A DNA stretch of 5,447 nucleotides. Origin: DATKGN01 sp964385705 (GTDB lineage Bacteria; Patescibacteriota; Microgenomatia; UBA10105; UBA927). Numbering within the stretch: position 1 is the first letter of the stretch; every line of letters starts with the position of its first letter. The translations under genes and the position numbers were made by a program. The stretch covers positions 1-5,447 of the forward strand of contig CAYLQG010000091.1 of assembly GCA_964385705.1 (NCBI GenBank). The letters are read 5' to 3'. The notes beneath the pieces were generated by a model. That model was given only the letters and a program-made list of their open reading frames with translations. It did no database searches and was not told where the DNA came from. Below, in pieces: positions 1 to 5,423 of this stretch.

Positions 1-78
1 AGGTAAAACACTTTAATAGTCCACCTACAAATCTACCAATTATCCAGAACTTATAAATAACATAATTCTACACATAGA

Positions 79-89
79 AAGGCGGCCTT
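79..89. repeat. Small 11-base palindrome upstream of the first promoter
   Basis: AAGGC and GCCTT flank a central G and form a perfect odd-length palindrome. It ends two bases before the proposed -35 box of the first gene, so it could be a regulator half-site or simply chance; palindromes this short are common. The rest of 1-127 shows no credible reading frame, RNA gene or terminator. Confidence 0.25.
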
Positions 90-90
90 A

Positions 91-119
91 TTGTGTTCTA
101 TTTAAACCTATAGTATAAT
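91..119 (+). promoter_or_regulatory. Sigma70-type promoter at the first gene
   Basis: A perfect -10 hexamer TATAAT lies at 114-119. A weak -35 (TTGTGT, 91-96, only TTG matching consensus) stands exactly 17 bp upstream. Only 8 bases separate the -10 from the ATG at 128, so a transcript starting the usual 6-8 bases after the -10 would have essentially no 5' leader. The octamer CCTATAGT (107-114) overlaps this -10 and recurs at 1967-1974 just before the -10 of the methyltransferase gene. Confidence 0.7.
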
Positions 120-127
120 ATTACCCT

Positions 128-1096
128 ATGCGTTCCCAAGAGATGAATGAGCGAGTTAAAGACACTTACAGCCTTATCCCAATCGCCGATGTTGATTTTG
201 AAAAACCATGGGAAGATATTGTAGAGGCTATAAATCAGCAACTATCACAACTTCACTACGAGACATTTGATTCCGATATTGCGAAAGAGGTGGCCATTTG
301 TAACCTAAATAAATCAAATCGACCCTTTCCGGTCGATTCAGTTCGCGTTCGCTATGATGTTTTAAACGAACAATTTCCGGCGGCAGCTCAAGCAGCGGCA
401 AAATTCGGTCTTGAGTTCATGTATTGGCGTGGGCTTTATGGAGTTCTTCCGGATAAACTATTTTTTGATGCCTGGCAGAAATTTAGCATTATCCCGGTAT
501 TTAAGAAGGGAAACGAGAATTTTTTGATGGGCAACAACAAGAGGATGACTGTAGCGGGAATCCAATACGGAGGTGATGGCGACATGTCTTCCGCGTTGAG
601 CATCAGAAAAGTCTTTACTCCGATTGAGGATGTCTCTTTAGAGGATCTGGACATACCCTATGATCTCGCGGATAGGTATTTAGAATTACGGAAAAAGCTA
701 TCTGCAGCAGAAGAAATCGCACTCAATACCGCCGTTAATGATATGCGTAAATCAGATATTTGGCCTACCATCACGCGTTGGTTTCCAAACGCTGATAAGG
801 AATTTAACGCAGCAACTGATTTTCCATTTACGTTTTTGCAACAGGCTACAGCAATGGTTGACGCAGCGTTTCCGGACGTTGAACCCTTGTCTCGTAATGC
901 GTTCACGTCGGCATTCCGGAATAACGTAGCTTTGGACCTCTCAAGGTTATTTTATCAAAGAACGCGAATCGACTACGGGCGATCTCTGAGGGACGATACT
1001 GATTTTCACGAATCGATCTGGGGACTTTCCAAGGTAACCGAAGATCTCTACTCGACGGCCGCAGATGCCTCGTATTTCAAATCAAGTTCTACATAA
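128..1096 (+). CDS. Unrecognised 322-aa soluble protein
   Basis: I do not recognise this protein or any catalytic motif in it. It has no signal peptide and no hydrophobic stretch long enough for a membrane helix, so it is probably cytoplasmic. Residues about 80-120 are rich in Ala and aromatic residues (AAAQAAAKFG, then FMYWRGLYG) and look like packed helices. A glycine-rich turn, QYGGDGDM, sits near 147-153. Charged helical segments follow at about 178-208, and aromatic-rich ones at 211-245. The ATG at 128 is chosen because a TATAAT box lies 8 bases upstream; another ATG at 143 is possible but neither has a Shine-Dalgarno. The frame is intact, shows normal amino-acid composition and stops with TAA. 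The next gene on the same strand starts about 120 bases further on with its own promoter. Coding is quite sure; function is unknown. Confidence 0.85.
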   Translation: MRSQEMNERVKDTYSLIPIADVDFEKPWEDIVEAINQQLSQLHYETFDSDIAKEVAICNLNKSNRPFPVDSVRVRYDVLNEQFPAAAQAAAKFGLEFMYWRGLYGVLPDKLFFDAWQKFSIIPVFKKGNENFLMGNNKRMTVAGIQYGGDGDMSSALSIRKVFTPIEDVSLEDLDIPYDLADRYLELRKKLSAAEEIALNTAVNDMRKSDIWPTITRWFPNADKEFNAATDFPFTFLQQATAMVDAAFPDVEPLSRNAFTSAFRNNVALDLSRLFYQRTRIDYGRSLRDDTDFHESIWGLSKVTEDLYSTAADASYFKSSST

Positions 1097-1159
1097 AAAA
1101 GATCATCACCTCGGACGCAATGGTTGGAACTCATTTTATTGTAAAAGTTTGGGCCAAAC

Positions 1160-1285
1160 ATGTTGTTTAAAGCGCTGGCGATTGATTCCGGCGGCGAAAG
1201 TATGTATCATCCCTCCAATGGGCGTACCGTTTACGAAAGAAATGGCACAGGGGCATCCGGCAACGACATATACAAGTCGATTTGA
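1160..1285 (+). CDS. Possible 41-aa small ORF overlapping the next gene start
   Basis: An ATG at 1160 opens a 41-codon frame ending TGA at 1283-1285. It begins MLFKALAIDSGGES, is Gly/Ser-rich in its second half, and overlaps the first 68 bases of the 1218 gene in another frame. The amino-acid composition looks protein-like, but there is no Shine-Dalgarno and no -10 box at leaderless spacing, and the predicted promoter of the next gene lies inside it. It might be a small leader peptide, a remnant, or just a chance frame. I include it mainly so it can be tested for conservation. Confidence 0.15.
   Translation: MLFKALAIDSGGESMYHPSNGRTVYERNGTGASGNDIYKSI
1182..1210 (+). promoter_or_regulatory. 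Promoter immediately before the 1218 gene
   Basis: TTGATT (1182-1187, 4 of 6 matches to the -35 consensus) is followed by a 17-bp spacer and TATCAT (1205-1210, 5 of 6 matches to the -10). Seven bases separate the -10 from the ATG at 1218, so the expected transcription start falls on or beside the start codon. This arrangement is the main reason for preferring the start at 1218. Confidence 0.6.
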
Positions 1286-1925
1286 GGATGCGCTTTCCGG
1301 ATATACGGAAATACGGGAGGCCGCATTTGGGGGTCGAAGATTTCCTATTTCACTAGCCAATGAGCGCAGTTTGTATATCGGCCAGAATGCCACGCTCAGA
1401 AGAGAAGAGGGCGACCCCATTCCCGACAAATTTTTATCCGGCCAGGCTGCCGTTATCGTTGGTTTTAACGACCCGGATGAAGTGGGAGTCAGCCGAGACC
1501 TTATCCGCGTCGTCCAGCATAAAAAAAGTAAATACGGCGATCCGGTATCTATTGGGCTCTCTAATATAGAACGCGTATTTTTCCCTCCAAAAATTATTGG
1601 CGACCCGGAGGTCGGTCAGATCACGGTCAGCAGTCTTCCCGTAGATTTTCTGTTTGTTCCGGCTGCAGTGAATTGGGGAAATCGGGAACGTATACATGTT
1701 ATGGCGATGCACTGGGAGGATCGCGCCATCGTTATCGGGGACGCGGTAAGCGTTCATCAAAAGGAAGGCTTTTCATTCAGCGGAATCGTGACGGGGTTCA
1801 GCGTTGAACTTGCGGGGGATCTCCCATCAGTCGGCGCCTCCATACGATTTAGCGATGCGAAGGGTGTCCTTCGCATACGGTCCGCCGATATTGGTGAAAC
1901 GACGTTACTTAACGGGTCACAATAA
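1218..1925 (+). CDS. Unrecognised 235-aa, probably beta-rich protein
   Basis: I do not recognise a family. The frame is open from an ATG at 1065, overlapping the upstream gene, but the first 51 residues of that longer version are rich in Cys, His, Lys and Trp and look like out-of-frame translation. The ATG at 1218 has a TTGATT/TATCAT promoter 7 bases upstream, so I start there. No Shine-Dalgarno precedes it. The 235-residue product has no signal peptide or membrane helix. Short alternating hydrophobic segments dominate, such as AAVIVGF (77-83), PVDFLFVPA (141-149), RAIVIGDAV (169-177) and FSGIVTGFSVEL (187-198), with Gly/Asp/Pro turns between them. This suggests a beta-sandwich or barrel fold rather than a helical enzyme. 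A 9-bp hairpin lies inside the 3' end of the gene. It could be a structural or binding protein, but that is only inference from the strand pattern. Confidence 0.78.
   Translation: MGVPFTKEMAQGHPATTYTSRFEDALSGYTEIREAAFGGRRFPISLANERSLYIGQNATLRREEGDPIPDKFLSGQAAVIVGFNDPDEVGVSRDLIRVVQHKKSKYGDPVSIGLSNIERVFFPPKIIGDPEVGQITVSSLPVDFLFVPAAVNWGNRERIHVMAMHWEDRAIVIGDAVSVHQKEGFSFSGIVTGFSVELAGDLPSVGASIRFSDAKGVLRIRSADIGETTLLNGSQ
1855..1876 (+). repeat. Perfect 9-bp hairpin inside the 3' end of the 1218 gene
   Basis: ATGCGAAGG (1855-1863) and CCTTCGCAT (1868-1876) are exact reverse complements around the loop GTGT. The stem ends 49 bases before the gene's last base. It has no following U-tract, so it is not a classical intrinsic terminator. 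It may be an mRNA 3'-end structure, a pause site or a coincidence of codons for Ser-Asp-Ala-Lys-Gly-Val-Leu-Arg-Ile. Confidence 0.45.
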
Positions 1926-1953
1926 GTATTCCCAAAAAACCCACTGGTATATT

Positions 1954-1982
1954 TTGACTTATTTATCCTATAGTGATATAGT
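1954..1982 (+). promoter_or_regulatory. Strong promoter with extended -10 before the methyltransferase
   Basis: TTGACT (1954-1959, 5 of 6 to consensus) is followed by a 17-bp spacer and TATAGT (1977-1982, 5 of 6), with TG at 1974-1975 giving an extended -10. This is the best promoter match in the window. The predicted start near 1989 leaves a leader of roughly 38 bases before the ATG at 2027, unlike the very short leaders proposed at other genes here. CCTATAGT at 1967-1974 overlaps the TG element and is shared with the promoter of the first gene. Confidence 0.75.
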
Positions 1983-2026
1983 CCATATTTATATTTGGGC
2001 TGTATATATAGGTAAACAATAGGCAT

Positions 2027-3313
2027 ATGGGTGTCGAACAAAAATCAACCAGCTCTCCTCGTGAATCCGTTTCCCATTTGGTAAACGCAACTTTTTGGAT
2101 GATTGAGGCTTTTGAGCATCGTAAAGATATGACGCTACCGTGGGATGACCGCGCGATAAATGGGTTACTTGCGGAACGCAAAATGGTTAATTTGCAAAAT
2201 GCCCATAGTGCAGTCGTTATCGCACTCGCGCCGTACATTAGTGCGTTACAAAATAACGCAAGCGTTATAGATATTGGCATCGGTGACGGACAATTATACC
2301 CGCTATTTTCAAATGAAAAACATATCCGTCTCATCGGAATAGAACCCGAGCGACAAATGGTAGAACGGGGTGTGGCTCAGGGGAGGCTGCCCAGGGACAT
2401 TCAAATAATAGATACGTTGCCGCCGTACGATGATATTCCTAATCAATCCGTTGATCTTATGTATAGCGTTTCAACGTTTCATGCGGTGTCGGAAGTTCTT
2501 CTTCGATCAATCATTCGAAATTTGAAGCAGAAATTCCGGGGTGACGAAAAATTCGTTGCAATACAGGATATTGGAACAGGGAATATGTACCTACAGCACG
2601 TTTCCCAGGAAACGATGGGCAGCATTAGTGAGTATATTTTACATAAGTACGCATTGTCTTCGTTCGATATCGGAAAACTATTTGATCATGGTGGGTTATT
2701 GGGACTTTATCACGAGCGGGTTCTTGCGGACGTTTATCGTTCGATTTCGCATGCGGGTCGTGTTCAAAATCAACGAATCATTACCATCGATACGCCGGAG
2801 GAAATCGAGCAGCTTTCCTTCCACAAATCCTGGGATATGACACGTGAAGTTATCCGGGAAATCGCTCAATATAGGCATTCACGCAATAATTTGACGAAAT
2901 ATCGCACCGAAGACGAAATTCGGGCGTATATCAAAGCTGGGGATAAAAAAGGAGTCATGAAGATCGTACATGCGCTTCATAGATATCTCAAATTATTACA
3001 CGAAATGCCTGATTCATATTTACAAAATCCCATATTTCAAAGAGCAATGATTGGTATCGGTGCGCTACTTGGATATGTGAAGCAGGATATATATGAAGGC
3101 TATTTACAGTATGTTTTTAGTTCAGAGGGATTTTCAGTTACTCCAAAACGGGCAACTACCTATAGCGAATACGAAGGATATGACCCGGTCATAGCCCCTC
3201 CATATGCATCATCGAGTATAGATGGAAGTTTAAATGGTATTCCTACAGAGGGTGATATGAGCATGCTTCTGAGCACCCGGGTGTTTGTCGCGGAAAACAA
3301 AATGCATGAATAG
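2027..3313 (+). CDS. Class I SAM-dependent methyltransferase with long C-terminal extension
   Basis: The N-terminal half is a Rossmann-type methyltransferase that should transfer a methyl group from S-adenosylmethionine to an unknown substrate in the cytoplasm. Motif I is VIDIGIGDGQL (80-90), the SAM-binding glycine loop. Strand 2 ends in LIGIEPE (102-108), where the acidic residue E106 would bind the ribose. Motif IV is VDLMYSVSTFHAV (142-154), and strand 5 is FVAIQDIGTG (176-185). About 75 residues precede motif I, probably a substrate-facing helical cap. Residues from about 210 to 428 go well beyond a usual 200-250-residue single-domain enzyme: they contain charged helices (about 257-330), a more hydrophobic helical part (333-365) and a low-complexity Ser/Pro/Tyr tail. 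I cannot name that region. The ATG at 2027 has no good Shine-Dalgarno, but a strong promoter lies about 45 bp upstream. The motifs do not distinguish a small-molecule from a macromolecular substrate; no DNA-methylase (N/D)PP(Y/F) motif is seen. Confidence 0.93.
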   Translation: MGVEQKSTSSPRESVSHLVNATFWMIEAFEHRKDMTLPWDDRAINGLLAERKMVNLQNAHSAVVIALAPYISALQNNASVIDIGIGDGQLYPLFSNEKHIRLIGIEPERQMVERGVAQGRLPRDIQIIDTLPPYDDIPNQSVDLMYSVSTFHAVSEVLLRSIIRNLKQKFRGDEKFVAIQDIGTGNMYLQHVSQETMGSISEYILHKYALSSFDIGKLFDHGGLLGLYHERVLADVYRSISHAGRVQNQRIITIDTPEEIEQLSFHKSWDMTREVIREIAQYRHSRNNLTKYRTEDEIRAYIKAGDKKGVMKIVHALHRYLKLLHEMPDSYLQNPIFQRAMIGIGALLGYVKQDIYEGYLQYVFSSEGFSVTPKRATTYSEYEGYDPVIAPPYASSSIDGSLNGIPTEGDMSMLLSTRVFVAENKMHE

Positions 3314-3345
3314 TGGTTGCTTCAAAAATCACCTGCCTATGATTT

Positions 3346-3366
3346 GCGTATATACTATGTATACGC
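3346..3366. promoter_or_regulatory. Inverted repeat over a -10-like box (candidate operator)
   Basis: GCGTATA (3346-3352) and TATACGC (3360-3366) are perfect 7-base inverted arms around a 7-base centre. The -10-like hexamer TATACT (3351-3356) lies inside the repeat, 33 bases after the methyltransferase gene. A dimeric regulator binding here would block the promoter. No convincing -35 is found. It could also be a weak RNA hairpin. Confidence 0.45.
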
Positions 3367-3369
3367 TAT

Positions 3370-3606
3370 GTGGTGGTAGGATCATTACATGAATCTGAGG
3401 ATTCCTATACGCTTCAACATCCTGATTACGATTCGTTTCAAGCCGGTTGTCGAAGCTCAGTGACTATTTACGCGATAAAATCTCCAACAGAAAAACGTCC
3501 CGATTTTTGCACGCAGTGCTATAATACGGGCTGGAGTGAAATATGGCTACAGCAGAGTACGGAGAATTTCTTCAGTTATCTCCAGGCGACCGATGGAAAT
3601 CAGTAA
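3370..3606 (+). CDS. Doubtful 78-aa Cys-containing small protein
   Basis: A GTG at 3370 (or the adjacent GTG at 3373) opens 78 codons ending TAA. The product carries a CxxC pair, FCTQC (C47 and C50), plus C27 and H17, a pattern that might bind a metal such as zinc, though it matches no zinc-ribbon family that I know. No Shine-Dalgarno is present; a TATACT box ends 13 bases upstream. Its last 64 bases overlap the 3543 gene in a different frame, a long overlap for a normal operon, and the presumed extended -10 of that gene lies inside it. It is therefore either a real small gene, a sequencing-frameshift fragment of the following gene, or a chance open frame in a 229-base intergenic region. I see nothing else in that interval besides the regulatory sites listed. 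Confidence 0.33.
   Translation: MVVGSLHESEDSYTLQHPDYDSFQAGCRSSVTIYAIKSPTEKRPDFCTQCYNTGWSEIWLQQSTENFFSYLQATDGNQ
3517..3525 (+). promoter_or_regulatory. Extended -10 element before the 174-residue gene
   Basis: TGC followed by a perfect TATAAT (3520-3525) forms a consensus extended -10, which can work without a -35; none is evident here. A start about 7 bases downstream would put the 5' end near 3532, barely including the Shine-Dalgarno at 3533-3536. The same bases would be codons for Cys-Tyr-Asn in the doubtful 3370 frame. Confidence 0.45.
3533..3536 (+). promoter_or_regulatory. Shine-Dalgarno GGAG for the 3543 start
   Basis: GGAG sits six bases before the ATG at 3543, an ideal spacing, and is the clearest ribosome binding site in the window. 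It fixes the start of the 174-residue gene and shows the host does use Shine-Dalgarno initiation on some genes. Confidence 0.65.
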
Positions 3607-4067
3607 ATGCTGAAATTGACCGGGAATGGTCACGCAAACCGAATTCAACGTATTTTGACGGGTGGGCGGAAAATTTGCCCAATGGCCGGAACCGAACCGT
3701 TTGCAAAGAACGTGGGATTATAAACTATATGATCGGTGGCTTGATTTATAAAGATGAATCGATTAACCATGGCCCGCTTTTATTGTTACAAACTCCGGCG
3801 GAATTTTTTCAAATCATAGATACTTCTCTTAATGATCGATTTATTCGTCCCAATGAGCTTGTCGATTTACAAAGGCAGGTGGAAGCGGCGCAAATCCGCG
3901 GTAATTCTAATGATGTGCAAGCAGAATTATACAGATTACTTTCACTTGTACGCGAACCGTATATTAATTTGCGGATGCTTGGATATACTTACGCAGATTT
4001 AAAAATAGACTTTTCCAAACCTTTGGATGGGCCAGCGTACATGCCGCTTCTGACACCGACTGGTTGA
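3543..4067 (+). CDS. Unrecognised 174-aa cytoplasmic protein
   Basis: I do not recognise this protein. The ATG at 3543 has GGAG at ideal spacing, and the frame ends in tandem stops TGA TAA (4065-4070). No signal peptide or membrane helix is seen. The N-terminal third is rich in Trp, Asn, Arg and Asp (for example DRWKSV, REWSRKPNSTYFDGWAENL), followed by a short hydrophobic beta-like stretch INYMIGGLIY (residues about 60-69) and GPLLLLQTPAEFF (about 77-89). Residues about 105-140 form a strongly helical charged region beginning LVDLQRQVEAAQ, perhaps a short coiled coil. The C-terminus is Pro/Leu-rich. The hydrolase gene follows 22 bases after the first stop but seems to have its own promoter. 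The overlapping frame upstream raises the possibility that the true protein is longer and was split by a frameshift. Function unknown. Confidence 0.8.
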   Translation: MATAEYGEFLQLSPGDRWKSVNAEIDREWSRKPNSTYFDGWAENLPNGRNRTVCKERGIINYMIGGLIYKDESINHGPLLLLQTPAEFFQIIDTSLNDRFIRPNELVDLQRQVEAAQIRGNSNDVQAELYRLLSLVREPYINLRMLGYTYADLKIDFSKPLDGPAYMPLLTPTG

Positions 4068-4073
4068 TAATTT

Positions 4074-4082
4074 TGGTATACT
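4074..4082 (+). promoter_or_regulatory. Extended -10 directly before the hydrolase
   Basis: TGG precedes TATACT (4077-4082, 5 of 6 to consensus), giving an extended -10 that ends 7 bases before the ATG at 4090. Transcription would start on or within a base or two of the start codon. AGGA at 4084-4087 is only two bases from the ATG, too close for a good Shine-Dalgarno, which fits leaderless initiation. No -35 is found at normal spacing. Confidence 0.55.
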
Positions 4083-4089
4083 CAGGATC

Positions 4090-4977
4090 ATGAAGCCTTT
4101 TTACCTTTCGGAAATCACAACAACTGATGGGTTAGTGCATCAGGGAATATTCTTTTCACCAAAAAATCCGGGGAAACGCGCCATCCTTTGGGTGCATGGG
4201 TTAACAGGCAGGTTTTATGGCGACAAAGAGATGATGGAGTCGTTTGCCGAAGCATGTGAAGGTCTGGGATGGGGATTTGCGGCCTTTAATAACCGTGGGC
4301 ACGACCATATTACCGGCATGCACAAAGTAGATGAGAAGAATCCCAGTGGATTCACGTACGCAATGGGCGGCGGTGGATACGAAACGTTTGAAGAATGTGT
4401 TTTTGATATTCATGCGGGGGTTGATTTTCTTGTCTCTCATGGGTTTTTTGAAGTTTTCGTCATTGGGCATAGTACGGGAGCGCTCAAGCTCATCTATTCC
4501 GAAGGTATAAAACCACATACCCATGTTTCCGGCATTATTTTGGCGGGCGCGCTTTCAGATCGCCTGGGGCCGGACGTGGATAAAAAGAATGTACTCATTC
4601 AACTTTCGCGTATGGAAAAACGTATTAAGGAGGGTAAAGGGGACGAACTGGTGTTTGGCTTGTCATTTTTTCCCATGACGCCGAAACGATACGTTAGTTT
4701 GTATAGTAAAGACTCTGCAGAAGAAGCGACGGTTGATTACGACGGTGAGCAACCCAACATGCGTGCGTTTTCCAATATCCAAAAACCGGTGCTCGTAATT
4801 TTTTCCGGCCGCGATGAAAATCTGGATCGCCCTGCCGCGGATATCAAAAAAGTATTTGACGCAATGACGCAATCAAAGAAATATAGAAGTATTATTATCC
4901 CCGGCGTTGACCACGGGTTCAGCGGCAAAGAAAAAGAAGCGGTGAGTATAATAGTTGATTGGATTAAAGCTGTTTAG
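4090..4977 (+). CDS. Alpha/beta-hydrolase (serine hydrolase, esterase-like)
   Basis: This 295-residue protein has the full alpha/beta-hydrolase signature and should hydrolyse an ester, thioester or similar bond in the cytoplasm; no signal peptide is present. The strand-3 oxyanion turn is WVHGLTG (34-40). FNNRGHD (66-72) follows strand 4. The nucleophile elbow is VIGHSTG (124-130) with Ser128. The acid is Asp242 in FSGRDEN (238-244), and the base is His275 in GVDHGF (272-277). Residues about 155-225, rich in Lys and Glu, are the expected cap region. The HGLTG and NNRGHD signatures recall DUF1749/siderophore-esterase-like and other small bacterial hydrolases, but the substrate cannot be told from motifs. 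The start at 4090 is supported by the extended -10 just upstream. The acetyltransferase gene follows after a single base, so the two are almost certainly co-transcribed and translationally coupled. Confidence 0.96.
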   Translation: MKPFYLSEITTTDGLVHQGIFFSPKNPGKRAILWVHGLTGRFYGDKEMMESFAEACEGLGWGFAAFNNRGHDHITGMHKVDEKNPSGFTYAMGGGGYETFEECVFDIHAGVDFLVSHGFFEVFVIGHSTGALKLIYSEGIKPHTHVSGIILAGALSDRLGPDVDKKNVLIQLSRMEKRIKEGKGDELVFGLSFFPMTPKRYVSLYSKDSAEEATVDYDGEQPNMRAFSNIQKPVLVIFSGRDENLDRPAADIKKVFDAMTQSKKYRSIIIPGVDHGFSGKEKEAVSIIVDWIKAV

Positions 4978-4978
4978 T

Positions 4979-5413
4979 ATGGATACGATTCACATACGCG
5001 AAATGAACATTACAGACATTCCGACACTCATTACCTGGGGCGAAGGTGAGCGGGAAATTTGGGGGAGCGATGAAGATAAATGGTATGACAAAAAAGGGTT
5101 GACCAAGTGGTTGAATGCTAAGGGAGATGATATTTTGTTGGTTGCGGAAAATCATGGAAAACTTGCCGGCATGTGTATGTTGCGGTATATGTTTGATGAA
5201 TACTACTGTGACACCTTATATGTGCATGCAGAGCATCAACGATTAGGAATCGGGAAGAAGCTCCTTGAAGAAGCGGAAAATCGTATGCGAGTCAAAGGAA
5301 TTACCCTCTATTTTCTTGAAACGAGACAGGATAATGCTCGTGGCGTGGCGTTTTATAAAAAATTCGGATTTAAAGAAACGCACCGCGATATCCGCTTTGA
5401 AAAGCGGATATAA
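4979..5413 (+). CDS. GNAT-family N-acetyltransferase
   Basis: This 144-residue single-domain protein should transfer an acetyl group from acetyl-CoA to an amine of an unknown substrate. The N-terminal strand is IHIREMN (4-10). Strand 4 (DTLYVHAEHQ, 78-87) leads into the acetyl-CoA pyrophosphate-binding motif A, QRLGIGKKLL (87-96), which fits the Q/RxxGxG/A consensus. Motif B is NARGVAFYKKFGF (119-131), with the usual Asn and Tyr near the CoA thiol. The length is typical of the family. The frame stays open to a TTG at 4955, but I use the ATG at 4979 because it lies one base after the hydrolase stop and the protein then starts directly with the family's first strand. There is no Shine-Dalgarno, so translation probably depends on coupling to the hydrolase. 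A TATAAT at 4947-4952 inside the hydrolase could be an internal promoter but lacks a -35. The 3' end contains a long inverted repeat. Confidence 0.95.
   Translation: MDTIHIREMNITDIPTLITWGEGEREIWGSDEDKWYDKKGLTKWLNAKGDDILLVAENHGKLAGMCMLRYMFDEYYCDTLYVHAEHQRLGIGKKLLEEAENRMRVKGITLYFLETRQDNARGVAFYKKFGFKETHRDIRFEKRI
5388..5411. repeat. Perfect 11-bp inverted repeat over the acetyltransferase 3' end
   Basis: ATATCCGCTTT (5388-5398) and AAAGCGGATAT (5401-5411) are exact reverse complements around GA. As RNA this gives a 10-bp stem with the loop TGAA. It spans the last eight codons and touches the TAA stop. No U-tract follows, so a standard intrinsic terminator is unlikely. Its right arm overlaps the TATAAT (5409-5414) of the possible next gene, so it could be an operator. 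Confidence 0.6.
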
Positions 5414-5414
5414 T
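5409..5414 (+). promoter_or_regulatory. -10 box for the gene at the window edge
   Basis: A perfect TATAAT ends nine bases before an ATG at 5424, close to the spacing seen at 128, 1218 and 4090. No -35 or TGn extension is found. It overlaps both the acetyltransferase stop and the right arm of the inverted repeat. Confidence 0.45.
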
Positions 5415-5423
5415 CAATCTATT

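Noticed and set aside
738..929. 63-codon forward frame inside the first gene
   Set aside because: Fully nested in the 322-codon gene, with no initiation signal; a frame shadow.
1434..1760. 108-codon reverse-strand frame inside the 1218 gene
   Set aside because: Entirely antisense to a frame with better protein-like composition, with no promoter or ribosome binding site seen.
1963..2334. 123-codon reverse-strand frame crossing the intergenic region before the methyltransferase
   Set aside because: Most of it lies antisense to the methyltransferase N-terminus, it has a Cys/Ser/Ile-rich unlikely composition, and the strong forward promoter sits in the same place.
2541..2840. 99-codon forward frame inside the methyltransferase
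   Set aside because: Fully nested within the methyltransferase and rich in Arg, Ser and Ile, typical of an out-of-frame shadow.
3274..3283. CACCCGGGTG, a 10-bp perfect palindrome near the methyltransferase 3' end
   Set aside because: No loop, no U-tract, and inside coding sequence; palindromes of this size occur by chance, so it is not called as an operator or terminator.
4201..4524. 107-codon reverse-strand frame inside the hydrolase
   Set aside because: Entirely antisense to a gene whose catalytic motifs are clear.
4947..4952. Perfect TATAAT inside the hydrolase 3' end as a separate promoter for the acetyltransferase
   Set aside because: No -35 at correct spacing and no TGn extension; the one-base gap to the hydrolase already explains expression.
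128..4977. Archaeal origin, suggested by leaderless starts and AT-rich boxes
   Set aside because: The boxes lie 7-9 bases before the starts, as bacterial -10 elements do; an archaeal TATA box would be expected about 25 bases upstream of a leaderless start.
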